64,000 nucleotides of DNA, taken from CAYQFQ01 sp964539415 (GTDB lineage Bacteria; Patescibacteriota; Minisyncoccia; Phycocordibacterales; GWA1-40-21). Positions 51,077 through 60,033 of this stretch are shown one piece after another; within the stretch, counting starts at the first letter, position 1, and each line of letters begins with the position of its first letter. The translations under genes were made by a program, and so were the position numbers. The DNA lies in contig CAZIID010000001.1 in the NCBI GenBank assembly GCA_964539415.1, positions 1 through 64,000 on the forward strand, given 5' to 3'. The notes under the pieces were generated by a model. It was not told the DNA's origin. It was given only the letters and a program-made list of their open reading frames with translations, and ran no database searches.

Positions 51077-51430
51077 AATTCCATTTTATGCTATACTCTT
51101 ATTAGAGCCTAACGAGAAGGCTTTTTTCATTCCTTTTACGTAGTGTTTGCAAAAATATTATTGTTCAGGTTGTAAATCTCTAAACAATTATGCTCGAAAG
51201 AGTTTACGAGTTTTTTTTCAAGGACATTTTGGTTCTATTTCTTCGGAAATTTTGCTGAGGTTATCCTTAAAGACTAATTTAACTTTTTACCGCCAGGTTT
51301 AAAGTATTGTTTAGAGATTTATGTCTTGAACTAAAATCACCGCTTTGTGGCCCCGCCATAAGGCGGTGATTTATTCTTATATTATTCTGACAAAAAACTT
51401 TTGCAACTGTTGAAAACCTTTAAGACACAT
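51077..51430. other. ruvB-pilB spacer
   Basis: 354 bp without a gene. It holds an AGCCT/AGGCT hairpin with a T-run (about 51106-51128), the long-range paired element at 51173-51321 and a terminator-like stem AAATCACCGC/GCGGTGATTT (51334-51372) just after the pilB stop. Confidence 0.6.
51173..51321. ncRNA. Structured RNA candidate with 16-bp paired ends, strand uncertain
   Basis: TAAATCTCTAAACAAT (51173-51188) is exactly complementary to ATTGTTTAGAGATTTA (51306-51321). Inside, on the plus strand, are a CTCG/CGAG hairpin, a large asymmetric interior and an AAGGA/TCCTT arm capped by ATTTC-TTCG-GAAAT. A closing stem, open centre and apical arm recall 6S RNA, but the identity is not established. 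Confidence 0.45.
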
Positions 51431-53113
51431 TTAATCTTCTGATTCAAGGTCTATCACACGGGAGAGTTCATCGAAGGTGCTTACACCTTTCAAAACTTTT
51501 AATGTTCCGTCTTGTCTCATATCTAAAATATTTTGTGGGAGAGCTGCTTTTTTTATATCTCTGTCACTTGGGTTTGAAACGATAGCTTCTGTTACTTCTT
51601 TTGTTGTAAGTATGGCTTCACATATAGCTACTCTTCCTTTGTATCCAGTGTTGTGACATTTTTCACAACCTTTTGATTCCCAAACTTTTTCCATTTGAAC
51701 TCCTTCAATATATGTTTTGTCTGTAATACCTTCTATGATTTTTTTTACAAGTTCTTTTTCTTTTTCATCCATCACTCTTTCTTGCCTACAAGACAAACAA
51801 AGTTTTCTTATAAGTCTTTGCGCCATTGTAATATTTACAGCGGAAGAAATAATTTTAGGATTTACTTTAAGATCTATAAGGCGGGGGAAGGCACCAGCTG
51901 CACTATTTGTGTGAAGTGTTGAAAAAACTAAGTGACCTGTAAGTGCTGAGTTGATCGCGATGGCCGCTGTTTCTGTGTCACGGATTTCTCCCACCATAAT
52001 AACGTCTGGATCTTGTCGCAGTGCTGCTCGAAGTCCTGAAAGAAAAGTATATCCCTTTTCTTCTTCAACTTGCGTTTGAACAACTCCAGGAAGATGGTAT
52101 TCAATCGGGTCTTCAATCGTGATAATTTTTATTTCAGAAGAAAAGATTTTTCTCATAAAGGCATATAAGGTAGTGGTTTTACCAGAACCTGTAGGACCAG
52201 TGATAAGAAGCATACCGTTTGGCTTTTGGATTTGTTCAAGCAAAATATCTAGAGTTCTTTTTTCTATACCAAGCTCTTCGAGGGGAACAGAAATAGATTT
52301 TGGATTGAGGATTCTCATAACCACGGATTCGTTGTAAGCACCAGGTAATATGGATGTTCTTATTTGAATATCATTTTCTTGAATCTCTACGCTAAATCTT
52401 CCGTCTTGAGATTCACTTATGACGTTAAGTTTTAAACCAGAGAGAAGTTTAATTCTTGAAAGGAGAAGTTTATATGTTGGTTTATCAAATTGGGTTATGT
52501 TTAAAAGGACTCCATCAAGTCTGTATCTCATTCGGATAAATTCTTCTTCGGGCTCTATGTGAATATCAGAAGCTTTTAGAGCGAGTGCTCCAGCAAGCAT
52601 GATTTCTAATATTTTTGAAATTCGGTATGTTTGTTTTATTCCCATCAATCCTTCTACTTTTGTTTGGACATCTTGGATTGATTTAATTTCACTTATAAGT
52701 GTCGTGACGCTTTCGTTTGCAATATCAAAAGTTCCTGCTCGGCTTGCTGATGAGCCAGATATTTCACTGTATCTTCCCCAAGCTTTTTCTAAACTCGCTG
52801 TGGAGACTACACTAAGAGTAGGGAAGTAATTGTCTTCTTCAAGTTTTTTGATTACTTGAGCGGTTTTGTCGGCACCAGGTGCAAGAACTGCCACTTGGAT
52901 TCTCCTGTCTGTTATATCAAATACGGCAACCTTTGTGTCACGAGCTGTTTCTTCGGGTAATAGTCTAAGTGCTTCTGAGTTAATAGCAACAGGCCCAAGA
53001 TCAAGATAGTTTAAACCATATCTAACAGCAAGAATTTTGGCGACTTCCTCTTCTTCTTTCGCTCTAAGTTCTGCTATACGAGCTTTTTGTTTTTCTTCAT
53101 CAAATTGGACCAT
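51431..53113 (-). CDS. pilB: Type IV pilus assembly ATPase PilB/GspE
   Basis: 560 aa. An N-terminal MshE-like region (KILAVRYGLNYLDL), then the GspE core with Walker A GPTGSGKTTTLYAF, Asp box IITIEDPIEYHL, Walker B DPDVIMVGEIRD, His box GHLVFSTLHTNSA and the zinc-binding tetracysteine CLSCR...CEKCHNTGYKGR. It powers pilin polymerisation. No other pilus gene is in the window. With comM and the T4SS-like cluster it is compatible with DNA uptake (inference). Confidence 0.95.
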   Translation of the reverse strand: MVQFDEEKQKARIAELRAKEEEEVAKILAVRYGLNYLDLGPVAINSEALRLLPEETARDTKVAVFDITDRRIQVAVLAPGADKTAQVIKKLEEDNYFPTLSVVSTASLEKAWGRYSEISGSSASRAGTFDIANESVTTLISEIKSIQDVQTKVEGLMGIKQTYRISKILEIMLAGALALKASDIHIEPEEEFIRMRYRLDGVLLNITQFDKPTYKLLLSRIKLLSGLKLNVISESQDGRFSVEIQENDIQIRTSILPGAYNESVVMRILNPKSISVPLEELGIEKRTLDILLEQIQKPNGMLLITGPTGSGKTTTLYAFMRKIFSSEIKIITIEDPIEYHLPGVVQTQVEEEKGYTFLSGLRAALRQDPDVIMVGEIRDTETAAIAINSALTGHLVFSTLHTNSAAGAFPRLIDLKVNPKIISSAVNITMAQRLIRKLCLSCRQERVMDEKEKELVKKIIEGITDKTYIEGVQMEKVWESKGCEKCHNTGYKGRVAICEAILTTKEVTEAIVSNPSDRDIKKAALPQNILDMRQDGTLKVLKGVSTFDELSRVIDLESED

Positions 53114-53144
53114 ACTGTGCTTGATTATATCATAGAAGTTCTCT

Positions 53145-53187
53145 AGGTGTCACATTTTTGAAAAATAGTTTCAAAAATGTGACACCT
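53145..53187. repeat. 19-bp inverted repeat upstream of pilB
   Basis: AGGTGTCACATTTTTGAAA, loop AATAG, then the exact reverse complement; 32 bp from the pilB start. Confidence 0.7.
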
Positions 53188-53188
53188 T

Positions 53189-53310
53189 GTCTTTGCGAGA
53201 AGCGAAGCGTTTACCCCGTGAAATTTCTTTGTATTTCATTGGGGACGAAGCAAACCAGTTTTAAGATGGATTACTTCGGAAGGTCTTGCAGAGACAAATA
53301 AAAAAAGAAG
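53189..53310. repeat. Mixed repeat: family 2 interrupted by family 3
   Basis: GTCTTTGCGAGAAGCGAAGCG, then a family 3 palindrome (53214-53244), then GACGAAGCAAACCAG and degenerate GGAAGGTCTTGCAGAGACAA. Confidence 0.75.
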
Positions 53311-53321
53311 ATTGTTGGTAG

Positions 53322-53350
53322 TTGCTTTTTATAACTATATATGGTATAAT
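53322..53350 (+). promoter_or_regulatory. Promoter of the small lipoprotein-like gene
   Basis: TTGCTT (53322-53327), 17 nt, TATAAT (53345-53350). The 5'UTR of about 80 nt contains a hairpin AAGCC...GGCTT (about 53377-53403). Confidence 0.7.
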
Positions 53351-53436
53351 ACTAGTAGGTTAATAAAGTACATAAAAAGCCTAAAAACAGTGTTTTTGGC
53401 TTAAAATATCAAAAATCAAAAAGAAGGAGTGGTAAG

Positions 53437-53826
53437 ATGAAGAAAGTAGTTGTTGGTCTGTTTGGTTTTCTTGTGGTTCTGGTACTTCTCTCTGTGTGTG
53501 GTTGTGAAGAAACAGACGCCCACAAGAACAGCGACAGTAACAGAGACAATTATTACGGCAACAACGATTCTGGCAGAAGTATCACTGTCAGAGTTGAGAA
53601 TCAGTCGCCTTACGATATCATTGTTTACAAAGGTGACTCTCGTTATGCAACACTTGAATCTGGTGCTGGGGTTAGCGTATATGCTTACCTAGTTTCGGAT
53701 CAAGAGTTGTCGGTCGCTGTTTCCACACCAGTCTTTGGTGTTAGGAAAAATTTTGATAGGTATGACTCTTATTCCAACTTTGTAGTCTATGAAAGTGATT
53801 ACAGTGTGGAGTCTGAACAATATTGA
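53437..53826 (+). CDS. Small secreted, possibly lipid-anchored protein, 129 aa
   Basis: A hydrophobic signal (VVVGLFGFLVVLVLLSVCGC) ends in Cys residues that could serve as a lipobox, though the -1/-3 positions are only partly typical. A polar, Asn/Asp-rich linker and a small beta-rich domain (SITVRVENQSPYDIIVYKGD..., SVYAYLVSDQELSVAV) follow. Strong AGAAGGAG ribosome binding site, own promoter, 5'UTR hairpin and own terminator (53838-53876). Codon use is more GC-rich than its neighbours. Not recognised; one of the Shine-Dalgarno-led orphan genes. Confidence 0.75.
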   Translation: MKKVVVGLFGFLVVLVLLSVCGCEETDAHKNSDSNRDNYYGNNDSGRSITVRVENQSPYDIIVYKGDSRYATLESGAGVSVYAYLVSDQELSVAVSTPVFGVRKNFDRYDSYSNFVVYESDYSVESEQY

Positions 53827-53837
53827 AGTAGCATTTT

Positions 53838-53876
53838 TGCCCGGGGAGAAACTAGTTTTCTCTTCGGGCATTTTTT
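53838..53876 (+). terminator. Terminator of the lipoprotein-like gene
   Basis: TGCCCG/CGGGCA outer stem with an inner GAGAAA/TTTCTC, then six T. Confidence 0.85.
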
Positions 53877-53884
53877 GTTAGTAT

Positions 53885-54325
53885 ATGAGGATGATAATCA
53901 CAAGTAAGAGTGTAGAACAGACAGGAGAGGTAGCCAAGGAGTTTTTACAGAAAGTATCTCACGGTGTATATACCGGAGCTCTTGTTGTTGGTCTTTATGG
54001 GGATTTGGGTTCTGGAAAGACTACTTTTACTCAGGCGTTTGCAAAACATTTGGGAATCACCAACAATATTACTAGTCCAACTTTTGTTATAGAGAAGATT
54101 TACAAGATTGAAAATAGTCCATTTGAAAATCTTATTCATATTGATGCATACAGACTAGAAAATTCTAAAGAACTTTCAATGCTTTCTTGGCAGGAGCAGG
54201 TAACGAATCCTAAAAACCTTATTCTCATAGAATGGCCAGAAAGGGTAGTTGATATCTTGCCAGAAAATCACGCGAAAATTATGTTTAAGTTTATTTCTGA
54301 AACTGAAAGGGAAATCGAGATTTAA
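53885..54325 (+). CDS. tsaE: tRNA threonylcarbamoyladenosine biosynthesis protein TsaE
   Basis: 146 aa. P-loop ATPase of the t6A pathway: Walker A LYGDLGSGKTTFTQAFA, then ITSPTFVIEKIY, HIDAYRLEN and LIEWPERV. It works with TsaB and TsaD, not seen here, to modify A37 of ANN-decoding tRNAs. ATG at 53885; an alternative in-frame ATG is at 53891. A perfect terminator follows at 54344-54376. Confidence 0.95.
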   Translation: MRMIITSKSVEQTGEVAKEFLQKVSHGVYTGALVVGLYGDLGSGKTTFTQAFAKHLGITNNITSPTFVIEKIYKIENSPFENLIHIDAYRLENSKELSMLSWQEQVTNPKNLILIEWPERVVDILPENHAKIMFKFISETEREIEI

Positions 54326-54343
54326 AAATAAGAAGGACATGAA

Positions 54344-54383
54344 AAAAGAGGATTTTGCAAAGCAAAATCCTCTTTTGTTTTTT
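54344..54383. terminator. Terminator of tsaE
   Basis: A 15-bp perfect stem AAAAGAGGATTTTGC/GCAAAATCCTCTTTT with an AAA loop and a T-run. Confidence 0.88.
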
Positions 54384-54439
54384 TTGAAAAAACCATGATA
54401 TAATAAACTCAATTAATTAATAACTACAAGACTTATTAA

Positions 54440-57280
54440 ATGAAAAAACAAAACAAAATAATCTTTTCTTTTCTAGTTTCTATCATCCTATTTTTGGGAT
54501 TTAGTTTTTCAAATACTTATGCCGCTACTTTGTATTTTAATAATAACACAGGAGATGGTACTTGGGATACTTCTGAAAATTGGTGGAGCGATGTATCAAT
54601 GCAGACCCCCGCTGGATCAATTCCAAGTAATGGAGACGCTGTCTACATTGCCGCAGATATTTGCACAGGACCATCTCAGACTGTAAATCTGGACCATGTA
54701 TATGTGGCTGATGAAAGTACTGGAGGAGGAAACTTTACTGTTAATTTGTCGAATGCTGTGAGTGATGTCACTTTTAATAATGGTTCCTATAATTACTACG
54801 GCAGCGCGATTACTGGAAATGTTACTTTTACCGGCAGTTCTTATCCATTTAATCCTATAAGCCAAGACTTCTTCTACGGAGGCTCTGTGACTGGTTCAGT
54901 AACCTTTACGGCAGACAATGTCACTTTTACTATCGGGGATGGCCAATACTGGAATATGGACACTTCTTCGTGGATTTTTACAGGAGTAGGTACACCAACG
55001 TGGATTTTTAATGGAGGAACTTTAAACAGTACAACTATTAATGGTAATGCTATTTTTAATTTTGGTTCTTATAGTTATTCTTCGAAAGTGGATGGTAATG
55101 CTACATTTACTGGAACTTCATATTCAAATGATCCGACAGGAGTTGATATGCAAGTTAATGGTTCGGGTGTTACTGGAACCGTAACCTTCACCGGGGATAA
55201 TGTAACTTTTTCAGTCAGTAACTTTGTATGGCAGACTGAGGCGTCATCATGGATTTTTACAGGAGAAGGGACACCCACCTGGACCTTTGAAAGTGGGTCA
55301 GATTTAAATTATGGAACGATACATGGTAATGCCGTTTTTAAGGCTGGTTCAATTTTTAGTTACGGAACCGTAGTAGGTGATGTCACTTTTTACGGAAGTT
55401 CACAAAATGGAAATAGAATAGAAGGTAGTGCGATCTTTAATGGAAGTTCATATTTAAACGACCCGACAAGGGATCCCAATGTGGGAAGTTCGGCGGGAAT
55501 CACCGGGACAGTTACTTTTACAGGGAATAATGTCACTTTTACATTAGAAAGTGAGCATACTTGGGATTCGGACACATCATCATGGATTTTTACAGGTAGT
55601 GGTGCTCCTCTATTAATAAACGAAAGTTCGATAAATGGCGGAACTTTTTTTATCCCGATTAGAAATGATAACACTATAGAAGGTGGAATATTTCATGGTT
55701 CGATAACAAATAATAATTATATATATAATGGCAGTTTTTATTCCCTCGTAACAAACAATGGAACAATTTACGGTGGATCATTTTGTCAGTCTCAGGCCGA
55801 AACAGGCGGTTCAATAGAGGATTATAACGGAGTTACTTTTGGAATAAGCAACCCTCTCTGTTACAACACTCCCACTTCCATCATTGTTAATTCTCCAACA
55901 AATCTTTCCGTCCTTTCTTCGTGGTCCCCATCAATCTCTTTCACTGGCTCTCCAACAACGTGTAAATATAAAATGGACAGTGATGACTATGTAACACTTG
56001 ATTGTAATTCCATGTCTATTCCTACACCAACTGAGTGGCCACACTTACTTACTGTGACAGCAGAAAGTCCATATGGTGGATCTACTTCAACAATCTCTTT
56101 TATCTTCTCTACTCTACTTGGTAATTTCACAGGTTCTCTCTCACCAATCGCATTACCTGCACCAACTCACCACACACTTGGAGACATATACAACGTAATA
56201 GTAGAGGGAACACCATCAGAGACAAATGATCATACTCTCTCAACTACTACAACTCCTACAGCAACCACCACACACTCAACAAGTGAGATATACGCACGTC
56301 TTGCAAACCTTATTGATGCATCAACTATCAAATCAGGAGTAACATACCTTGGTGTCACAGGAGGAGGAGAGACACCAGAGCCAATTGAGATTATACCAAC
56401 ATCACTTACACCACTTCTCACACCAAATGACAGAACAGGTTTCTCTCTTGAAGATATATACCAACTCGTAAAGAACAATGTAAGAGTTACTTCATCAACT
56501 CATGATATTACAAACTCGTCCACTGTCGGTCTAACTCAACATTCTATTGAAGATATCTATAGAACTCTTACTGCTCTGATACAGCCGGGGAATGTTTTAC
56601 TTGGAGAGAGTTATTTGGGGGTGGAGGGAGCTTATGATCCAAGACCGATTGCACAGTGGAAGATGAATGATAATGCTGGGTCTACAACAGTCCTAGACAG
56701 TTCAGGAAATGGACTTGACGGAACTGCAATACAGAATACGAGTGTTATTCATGCGACGGGTGTTGTGGGCGGGGCGTTGAGTTTTGATGGTGTGAGTGAC
56801 ACTGTATCAATAAATAATTTTACTATGGATGCAGATTGGTCAATTGATGGTTGGATTAAACCGACGATTAATCAAGTTGGTGCGATAATTTCACAATCAA
56901 CTGATAGTAATAACAATGCGGTCATATTTCTCCAAGGTGCCAATAATGGAGAACTAACATTTTATGTTAATTCAGAGGGAAATAACGTCGTAAACGTTGC
57001 TTCTGCTGGAGGATTTAATTTGAATGAGTGGAAGCATTTTGTTTTAGCTTATGATGGAATTGATTATCATTTTTATATTAATGGTGTTGAAGGGACTACT
57101 GTGTATAATAATGCTCAGTCGTGGGGTAGTTATAGTGGAAACTTGGTTCTAGGACATCGTGATATGGATGATAGTTACTATTTTGGTGGTTTAATGGACG
57201 ATGTAAGAGTCTATAACAGAGCTTTATCACAAGAAGAAATCAGTGCACTCTATAATTCAGGTAACGGAACAGAGAATTAA
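54440..57280 (+). CDS. Large repetitive surface protein with C-terminal LamG domain (paralogue 2)
   Basis: 946 aa. Same plan as the gene at 46766: signal peptide (IIFSFLVSIILFLGFSFSNTYA), a repeat region built of VTFTGxSY...GTVTFTGDNVTFT...SSWIFTGxGTPTW units, the shared GGSFCQSQAETGG junction and the three DIYxxL repeats. A LamG-like end follows (WKMNDNAGSTTVLDSSGNGLDG ... MDDVRVYNRALSQEE). The C-terminal half is strongly conserved between the two genes down to near-identical DNA, whereas the repeat regions differ. Probably a cell-surface adhesin pair diversifying at the N-terminal solenoid. Confidence 0.85.
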   Translation: MKKQNKIIFSFLVSIILFLGFSFSNTYAATLYFNNNTGDGTWDTSENWWSDVSMQTPAGSIPSNGDAVYIAADICTGPSQTVNLDHVYVADESTGGGNFTVNLSNAVSDVTFNNGSYNYYGSAITGNVTFTGSSYPFNPISQDFFYGGSVTGSVTFTADNVTFTIGDGQYWNMDTSSWIFTGVGTPTWIFNGGTLNSTTINGNAIFNFGSYSYSSKVDGNATFTGTSYSNDPTGVDMQVNGSGVTGTVTFTGDNVTFSVSNFVWQTEASSWIFTGEGTPTWTFESGSDLNYGTIHGNAVFKAGSIFSYGTVVGDVTFYGSSQNGNRIEGSAIFNGSSYLNDPTRDPNVGSSAGITGTVTFTGNNVTFTLESEHTWDSDTSSWIFTGSGAPLLINESSINGGTFFIPIRNDNTIEGGIFHGSITNNNYIYNGSFYSLVTNNGTIYGGSFCQSQAETGGSIEDYNGVTFGISNPLCYNTPTSIIVNSPTNLSVLSSWSPSISFTGSPTTCKYKMDSDDYVTLDCNSMSIPTPTEWPHLLTVTAESPYGGSTSTISFIFSTLLGNFTGSLSPIALPAPTHHTLGDIYNVIVEGTPSETNDHTLSTTTTPTATTTHSTSEIYARLANLIDASTIKSGVTYLGVTGGGETPEPIEIIPTSLTPLLTPNDRTGFSLEDIYQLVKNNVRVTSSTHDITNSSTVGLTQHSIEDIYRTLTALIQPGNVLLGESYLGVEGAYDPRPIAQWKMNDNAGSTTVLDSSGNGLDGTAIQNTSVIHATGVVGGALSFDGVSDTVSINNFTMDADWSIDGWIKPTINQVGAIISQSTDSNNNAVIFLQGANNGELTFYVNSEGNNVVNVASAGGFNLNEWKHFVLAYDGIDYHFYINGVEGTTVYNNAQSWGSYSGNLVLGHRDMDDSYYFGGLMDDVRVYNRALSQEEISALYNSGNGTEN

Positions 57281-57289
57281 AATATCTTT

Positions 57290-57333
57290 AAAACACCCCA
57301 CAGGAAGCTCTGTTTTTCTGTGGGGTATTTTTC
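57290..57333 (+). terminator. Terminator of surface protein 2
   Basis: AACACCCCACAG/CTGTGGGGTATT stem (one mismatch) and a T-run; polA's TATAAT follows within 15 bp. Confidence 0.75.
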
Positions 57334-57357
57334 TTTTAGTTTGTTATAATACCTAAT

Positions 57358-59760
57358 ATGGCAGATAAAAAAGAGAACAAAAAACTAGTACTACTCGATG
57401 TTCATGCAATCATCCATCGCGCATATCACGCACTTCCTGATTTTGCGACTAGTAAGGGAGAACCAACCGGTGCGCTTTATGGTCTCTCGACAATGTTGCT
57501 TAAAATTATCTCTGACATAAAACCAGACTACATTGTCGCGTGTTATGACTTACCAAAACCGACTTATAGGCATGAGGCTTATAAAGACTACAAAGCTGGT
57601 AGAGCAAAAGCAGATGATGAACTCGTATCACAGCTTAAAAAGTCATACGACATTTTTAAAGCTTTTGATATTCCAGTTTATTCAAAAGAAGGTTTTGAAG
57701 CTGATGATATGATAGGAACGATCGTTGAACAAGGTAAGAAAGATAAAAACCTAGATATTGTTATTGCTTCGGGAGATATGGACACTCTCCAACTTGTAGA
57801 AGGGGATAAAGTGAAAGTATATACACTTAAGAAGGGGATTAAAGATACGATTGTCTATAACGAAAAAGCAGTTGAAGAAAGATTTGGTTTTTCAGCAAGA
57901 CTTTTGCCAGACTATAAAGGGCTTCGTGGTGACCCATCTGATAATATTATCGGCATAAAAGGAATTGGTGAAAAGACAGCGAGTGAACTAATACAGAAAT
58001 TTGGTTCAATTGAAGAAATATATAAAACACTCAAAAAAGATAGAAAGAAACTTTTGGATGCTGGGGTGAAAGAACGAATCGTTGGACTTCTTGAAACAAA
58101 TGAAGAGGAGGCTCTATTCTCAAAAATGCTTGGAACTATAAGGCGAGATGCACCAATAGATTTTGTATTGCCAGAAAAAACATGGAAAGAAGGATTGGAT
58201 TTTGAAAAAATAAATAATGTCTGGGTAGAACTTGAGTTTAGAACGTTAGGTTCAAGGCTTAAAACTGTACTAGGTGAAAAAGTTTCAATTGATGTTGATA
58301 ACTCAGATGATTTGGTGGCGACGCTACCAAATAAAGAGAGCTTGGGAGCCTCGCTTCCAAGTGAGAAAATTGCTGAACTTTCTGTAATACTCTGGTTAAT
58401 TAACTCTACAATCACAACTCCTAAACTTGAAGATATATATAATTTTACAAAGACAAAAGATGGAGTTTCTGCGGAGAAGATTTTGTTGGATGAGATAAAA
58501 AATAAGGGGCTTTCTGAAGTTTGGGAAAAAATTGAAAAGCCGTTACTTCCAATAATAGTAGAAATGAAAGTGAATGGAATAAAAGTAGATTCAAATGCAC
58601 TCGTAGCACTTTCAAAAGAGTATCATGAAAAACTGTCTGAGCTTGAAAGAAAAATCTGGGAATTGTCTGGTGTAGTTTTTAATATAAATTCTCCAAAACA
58701 GCTTGGTGAAGTTTTGTTTACAAAGCTTGGACTAAAGCCAAAGAATCAAAAGAAGACAAGTAGTGGAGCAATGTCTACAAAAGAATCTGAACTAGAAAAA
58801 ATGCGTGATTTACATCCTGTGATACCTTTTATTTTTGAACATAGAGAATTACAAAAACTTCTTTCTACTTATATAGATGTAATACCAAGTCTACTAGACG
58901 AAAAACAGAGACTTCATGCAACTTTCTTGCAAGCAGGAACAACGACAGGAAGAATGGCATCAAGTGAGCCAAATTTGCAAAACATTCCGATTAGAAGTGA
59001 TCTAGGTAAAAATATAAGGAAGGCATTTATTGCAGAGAAAGGTTTTAAACTTGTTGCTTTTGATTATTCACAAGTTGAACTGAGAATTGCGGCTTTTCTT
59101 TCTGGTGATAAAAAACTTATAGATATTTTTAAAAAAGGGGAAGATGTTCATACTGCTGTAGCCTCTGAAGTTTTTAATGTTCCACTTGATGCTGTAGATA
59201 AAGAAATGAGAAGAAGAGCAAAGATAATAAACTTTGGAATAATGTATGGAATGGGAGTAAACGCATTGAAACAAAATCTAGGTACTGACAGAAAAGAAGC
59301 ACAGATATTTTATGATGAATATTTTAAAAAGTTTGAAGGATTAGCAAAATATCTTGATAACACAAAAGCAAATGCACAAAGAAAAGGGTATACGGAAACA
59401 TTTTTTGGTAGAAGAAGATATTTTGAAGGTTTACAATCTAAGTTGCCTTTTATAAAGGCGATGGCAGAGAGGATGGCTATCAATGCGCCAATTCAAGGTA
59501 CAGAAGCCGACTTAGTGAAACTTGCGATGGTTGAGGTGGATAAATATTTGGAAGGGCAAAAATTGAAAAATAAGGTGAAGATACTTTTGCAGGTTCATGA
59601 TGAACTAGTTTATGAAATTTCAGAAGATGTTATCGGAACAGTTGTAAATAATATTAAAAAAATAATGGAAGGTCTGATTCCGCCAGAAAAAGTATCAGGA
59701 ATTGTATGTAAAACAACCATTGAAGTGGGGGATAACTGGCTAGAAATGGAGGAGATTTAG
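57358..59760 (+). CDS. polA: DNA polymerase I lacking a recognisable proofreading domain
   Basis: 800 aa versus about 930 in E. coli. The N-terminal 5' nuclease (about 1-290: LLDVHAIIHRAYHALPD, EADDMIGTI, SGDMDTLQLV, GIGEKTA) and C-terminal polymerase (from about 400) are complete, with motif A FDYSQVELRIAAFLSGD, motif B RRRAKIINFGIMYG and motif C QVHDELVYE. The region between is too short for a normal 3'-5' exonuclease and lacks its acidic motifs. It contains two in-frame palindromes (58310-58332 and 58341-58361) encoding DLVATLPN and SLGASLPS. TATAAT is 7 nt before the ATG. Confidence 0.95.
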   Translation: MADKKENKKLVLLDVHAIIHRAYHALPDFATSKGEPTGALYGLSTMLLKIISDIKPDYIVACYDLPKPTYRHEAYKDYKAGRAKADDELVSQLKKSYDIFKAFDIPVYSKEGFEADDMIGTIVEQGKKDKNLDIVIASGDMDTLQLVEGDKVKVYTLKKGIKDTIVYNEKAVEERFGFSARLLPDYKGLRGDPSDNIIGIKGIGEKTASELIQKFGSIEEIYKTLKKDRKKLLDAGVKERIVGLLETNEEEALFSKMLGTIRRDAPIDFVLPEKTWKEGLDFEKINNVWVELEFRTLGSRLKTVLGEKVSIDVDNSDDLVATLPNKESLGASLPSEKIAELSVILWLINSTITTPKLEDIYNFTKTKDGVSAEKILLDEIKNKGLSEVWEKIEKPLLPIIVEMKVNGIKVDSNALVALSKEYHEKLSELERKIWELSGVVFNINSPKQLGEVLFTKLGLKPKNQKKTSSGAMSTKESELEKMRDLHPVIPFIFEHRELQKLLSTYIDVIPSLLDEKQRLHATFLQAGTTTGRMASSEPNLQNIPIRSDLGKNIRKAFIAEKGFKLVAFDYSQVELRIAAFLSGDKKLIDIFKKGEDVHTAVASEVFNVPLDAVDKEMRRRAKIINFGIMYGMGVNALKQNLGTDRKEAQIFYDEYFKKFEGLAKYLDNTKANAQRKGYTETFFGRRRYFEGLQSKLPFIKAMAERMAINAPIQGTEADLVKLAMVEVDKYLEGQKLKNKVKILLQVHDELVYEISEDVIGTVVNNIKKIMEGLIPPEKVSGIVCKTTIEVGDNWLEMEEI
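58310..58361. repeat. Two RAYT-type palindromes in frame inside polA
   Basis: ATTTGGTGGCGACGCTACC...AAAT (58310-58332), 8 bp, then CTTGGGAGCCTCGCTTCCAAG (58341-58361), a diverged form of the same hairpin. Confidence 0.82.
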
Positions 59761-59789
59761 AAAGCTAAAATAGTATAAGAAATTAGTAT

Positions 59790-60023
59790 AAGCCTGCCTG
59801 CGCAGGCAGGTATGAGAAAGAACTGGATTGCCACGTTCGGAATACCTCACTCGCAAAGACGGAGCAGGGCTTCTTCTGTCATTGCGAGCGAAGCGTGGCA
59901 ATCCATCTTCTCTGTCATCCCAGACTTGTTTACTCCGTGAAATTTCATAGTATTTCAACTGGGGATCTGGGATCCAGGATTTTATCAACAAACTTTGGAT
60001 TCCCGCTTGCGCGGGAATGACAA
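59790..60023. repeat. Composite repeat cluster between polA and tig
   Basis: In order: a GCCTGCCTGCGCAGGCAGG palindrome, an inverted pair of family 2 (GGATTGCCACG...CTCGCAAAGACGGAG; GTCATTGCGAGCGAAGCGTGGCAATCC), family 1 (GTCATCCCAGACTTG) interrupted by family 3 (59933-59964), then GGATCTGGGATCCAGG and finally GGATTCCCGCTTGCGCGGGAATGAC. Nested insertions are evident. Confidence 0.82.
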
Positions 60024-60033
60024 AAAATAAATT

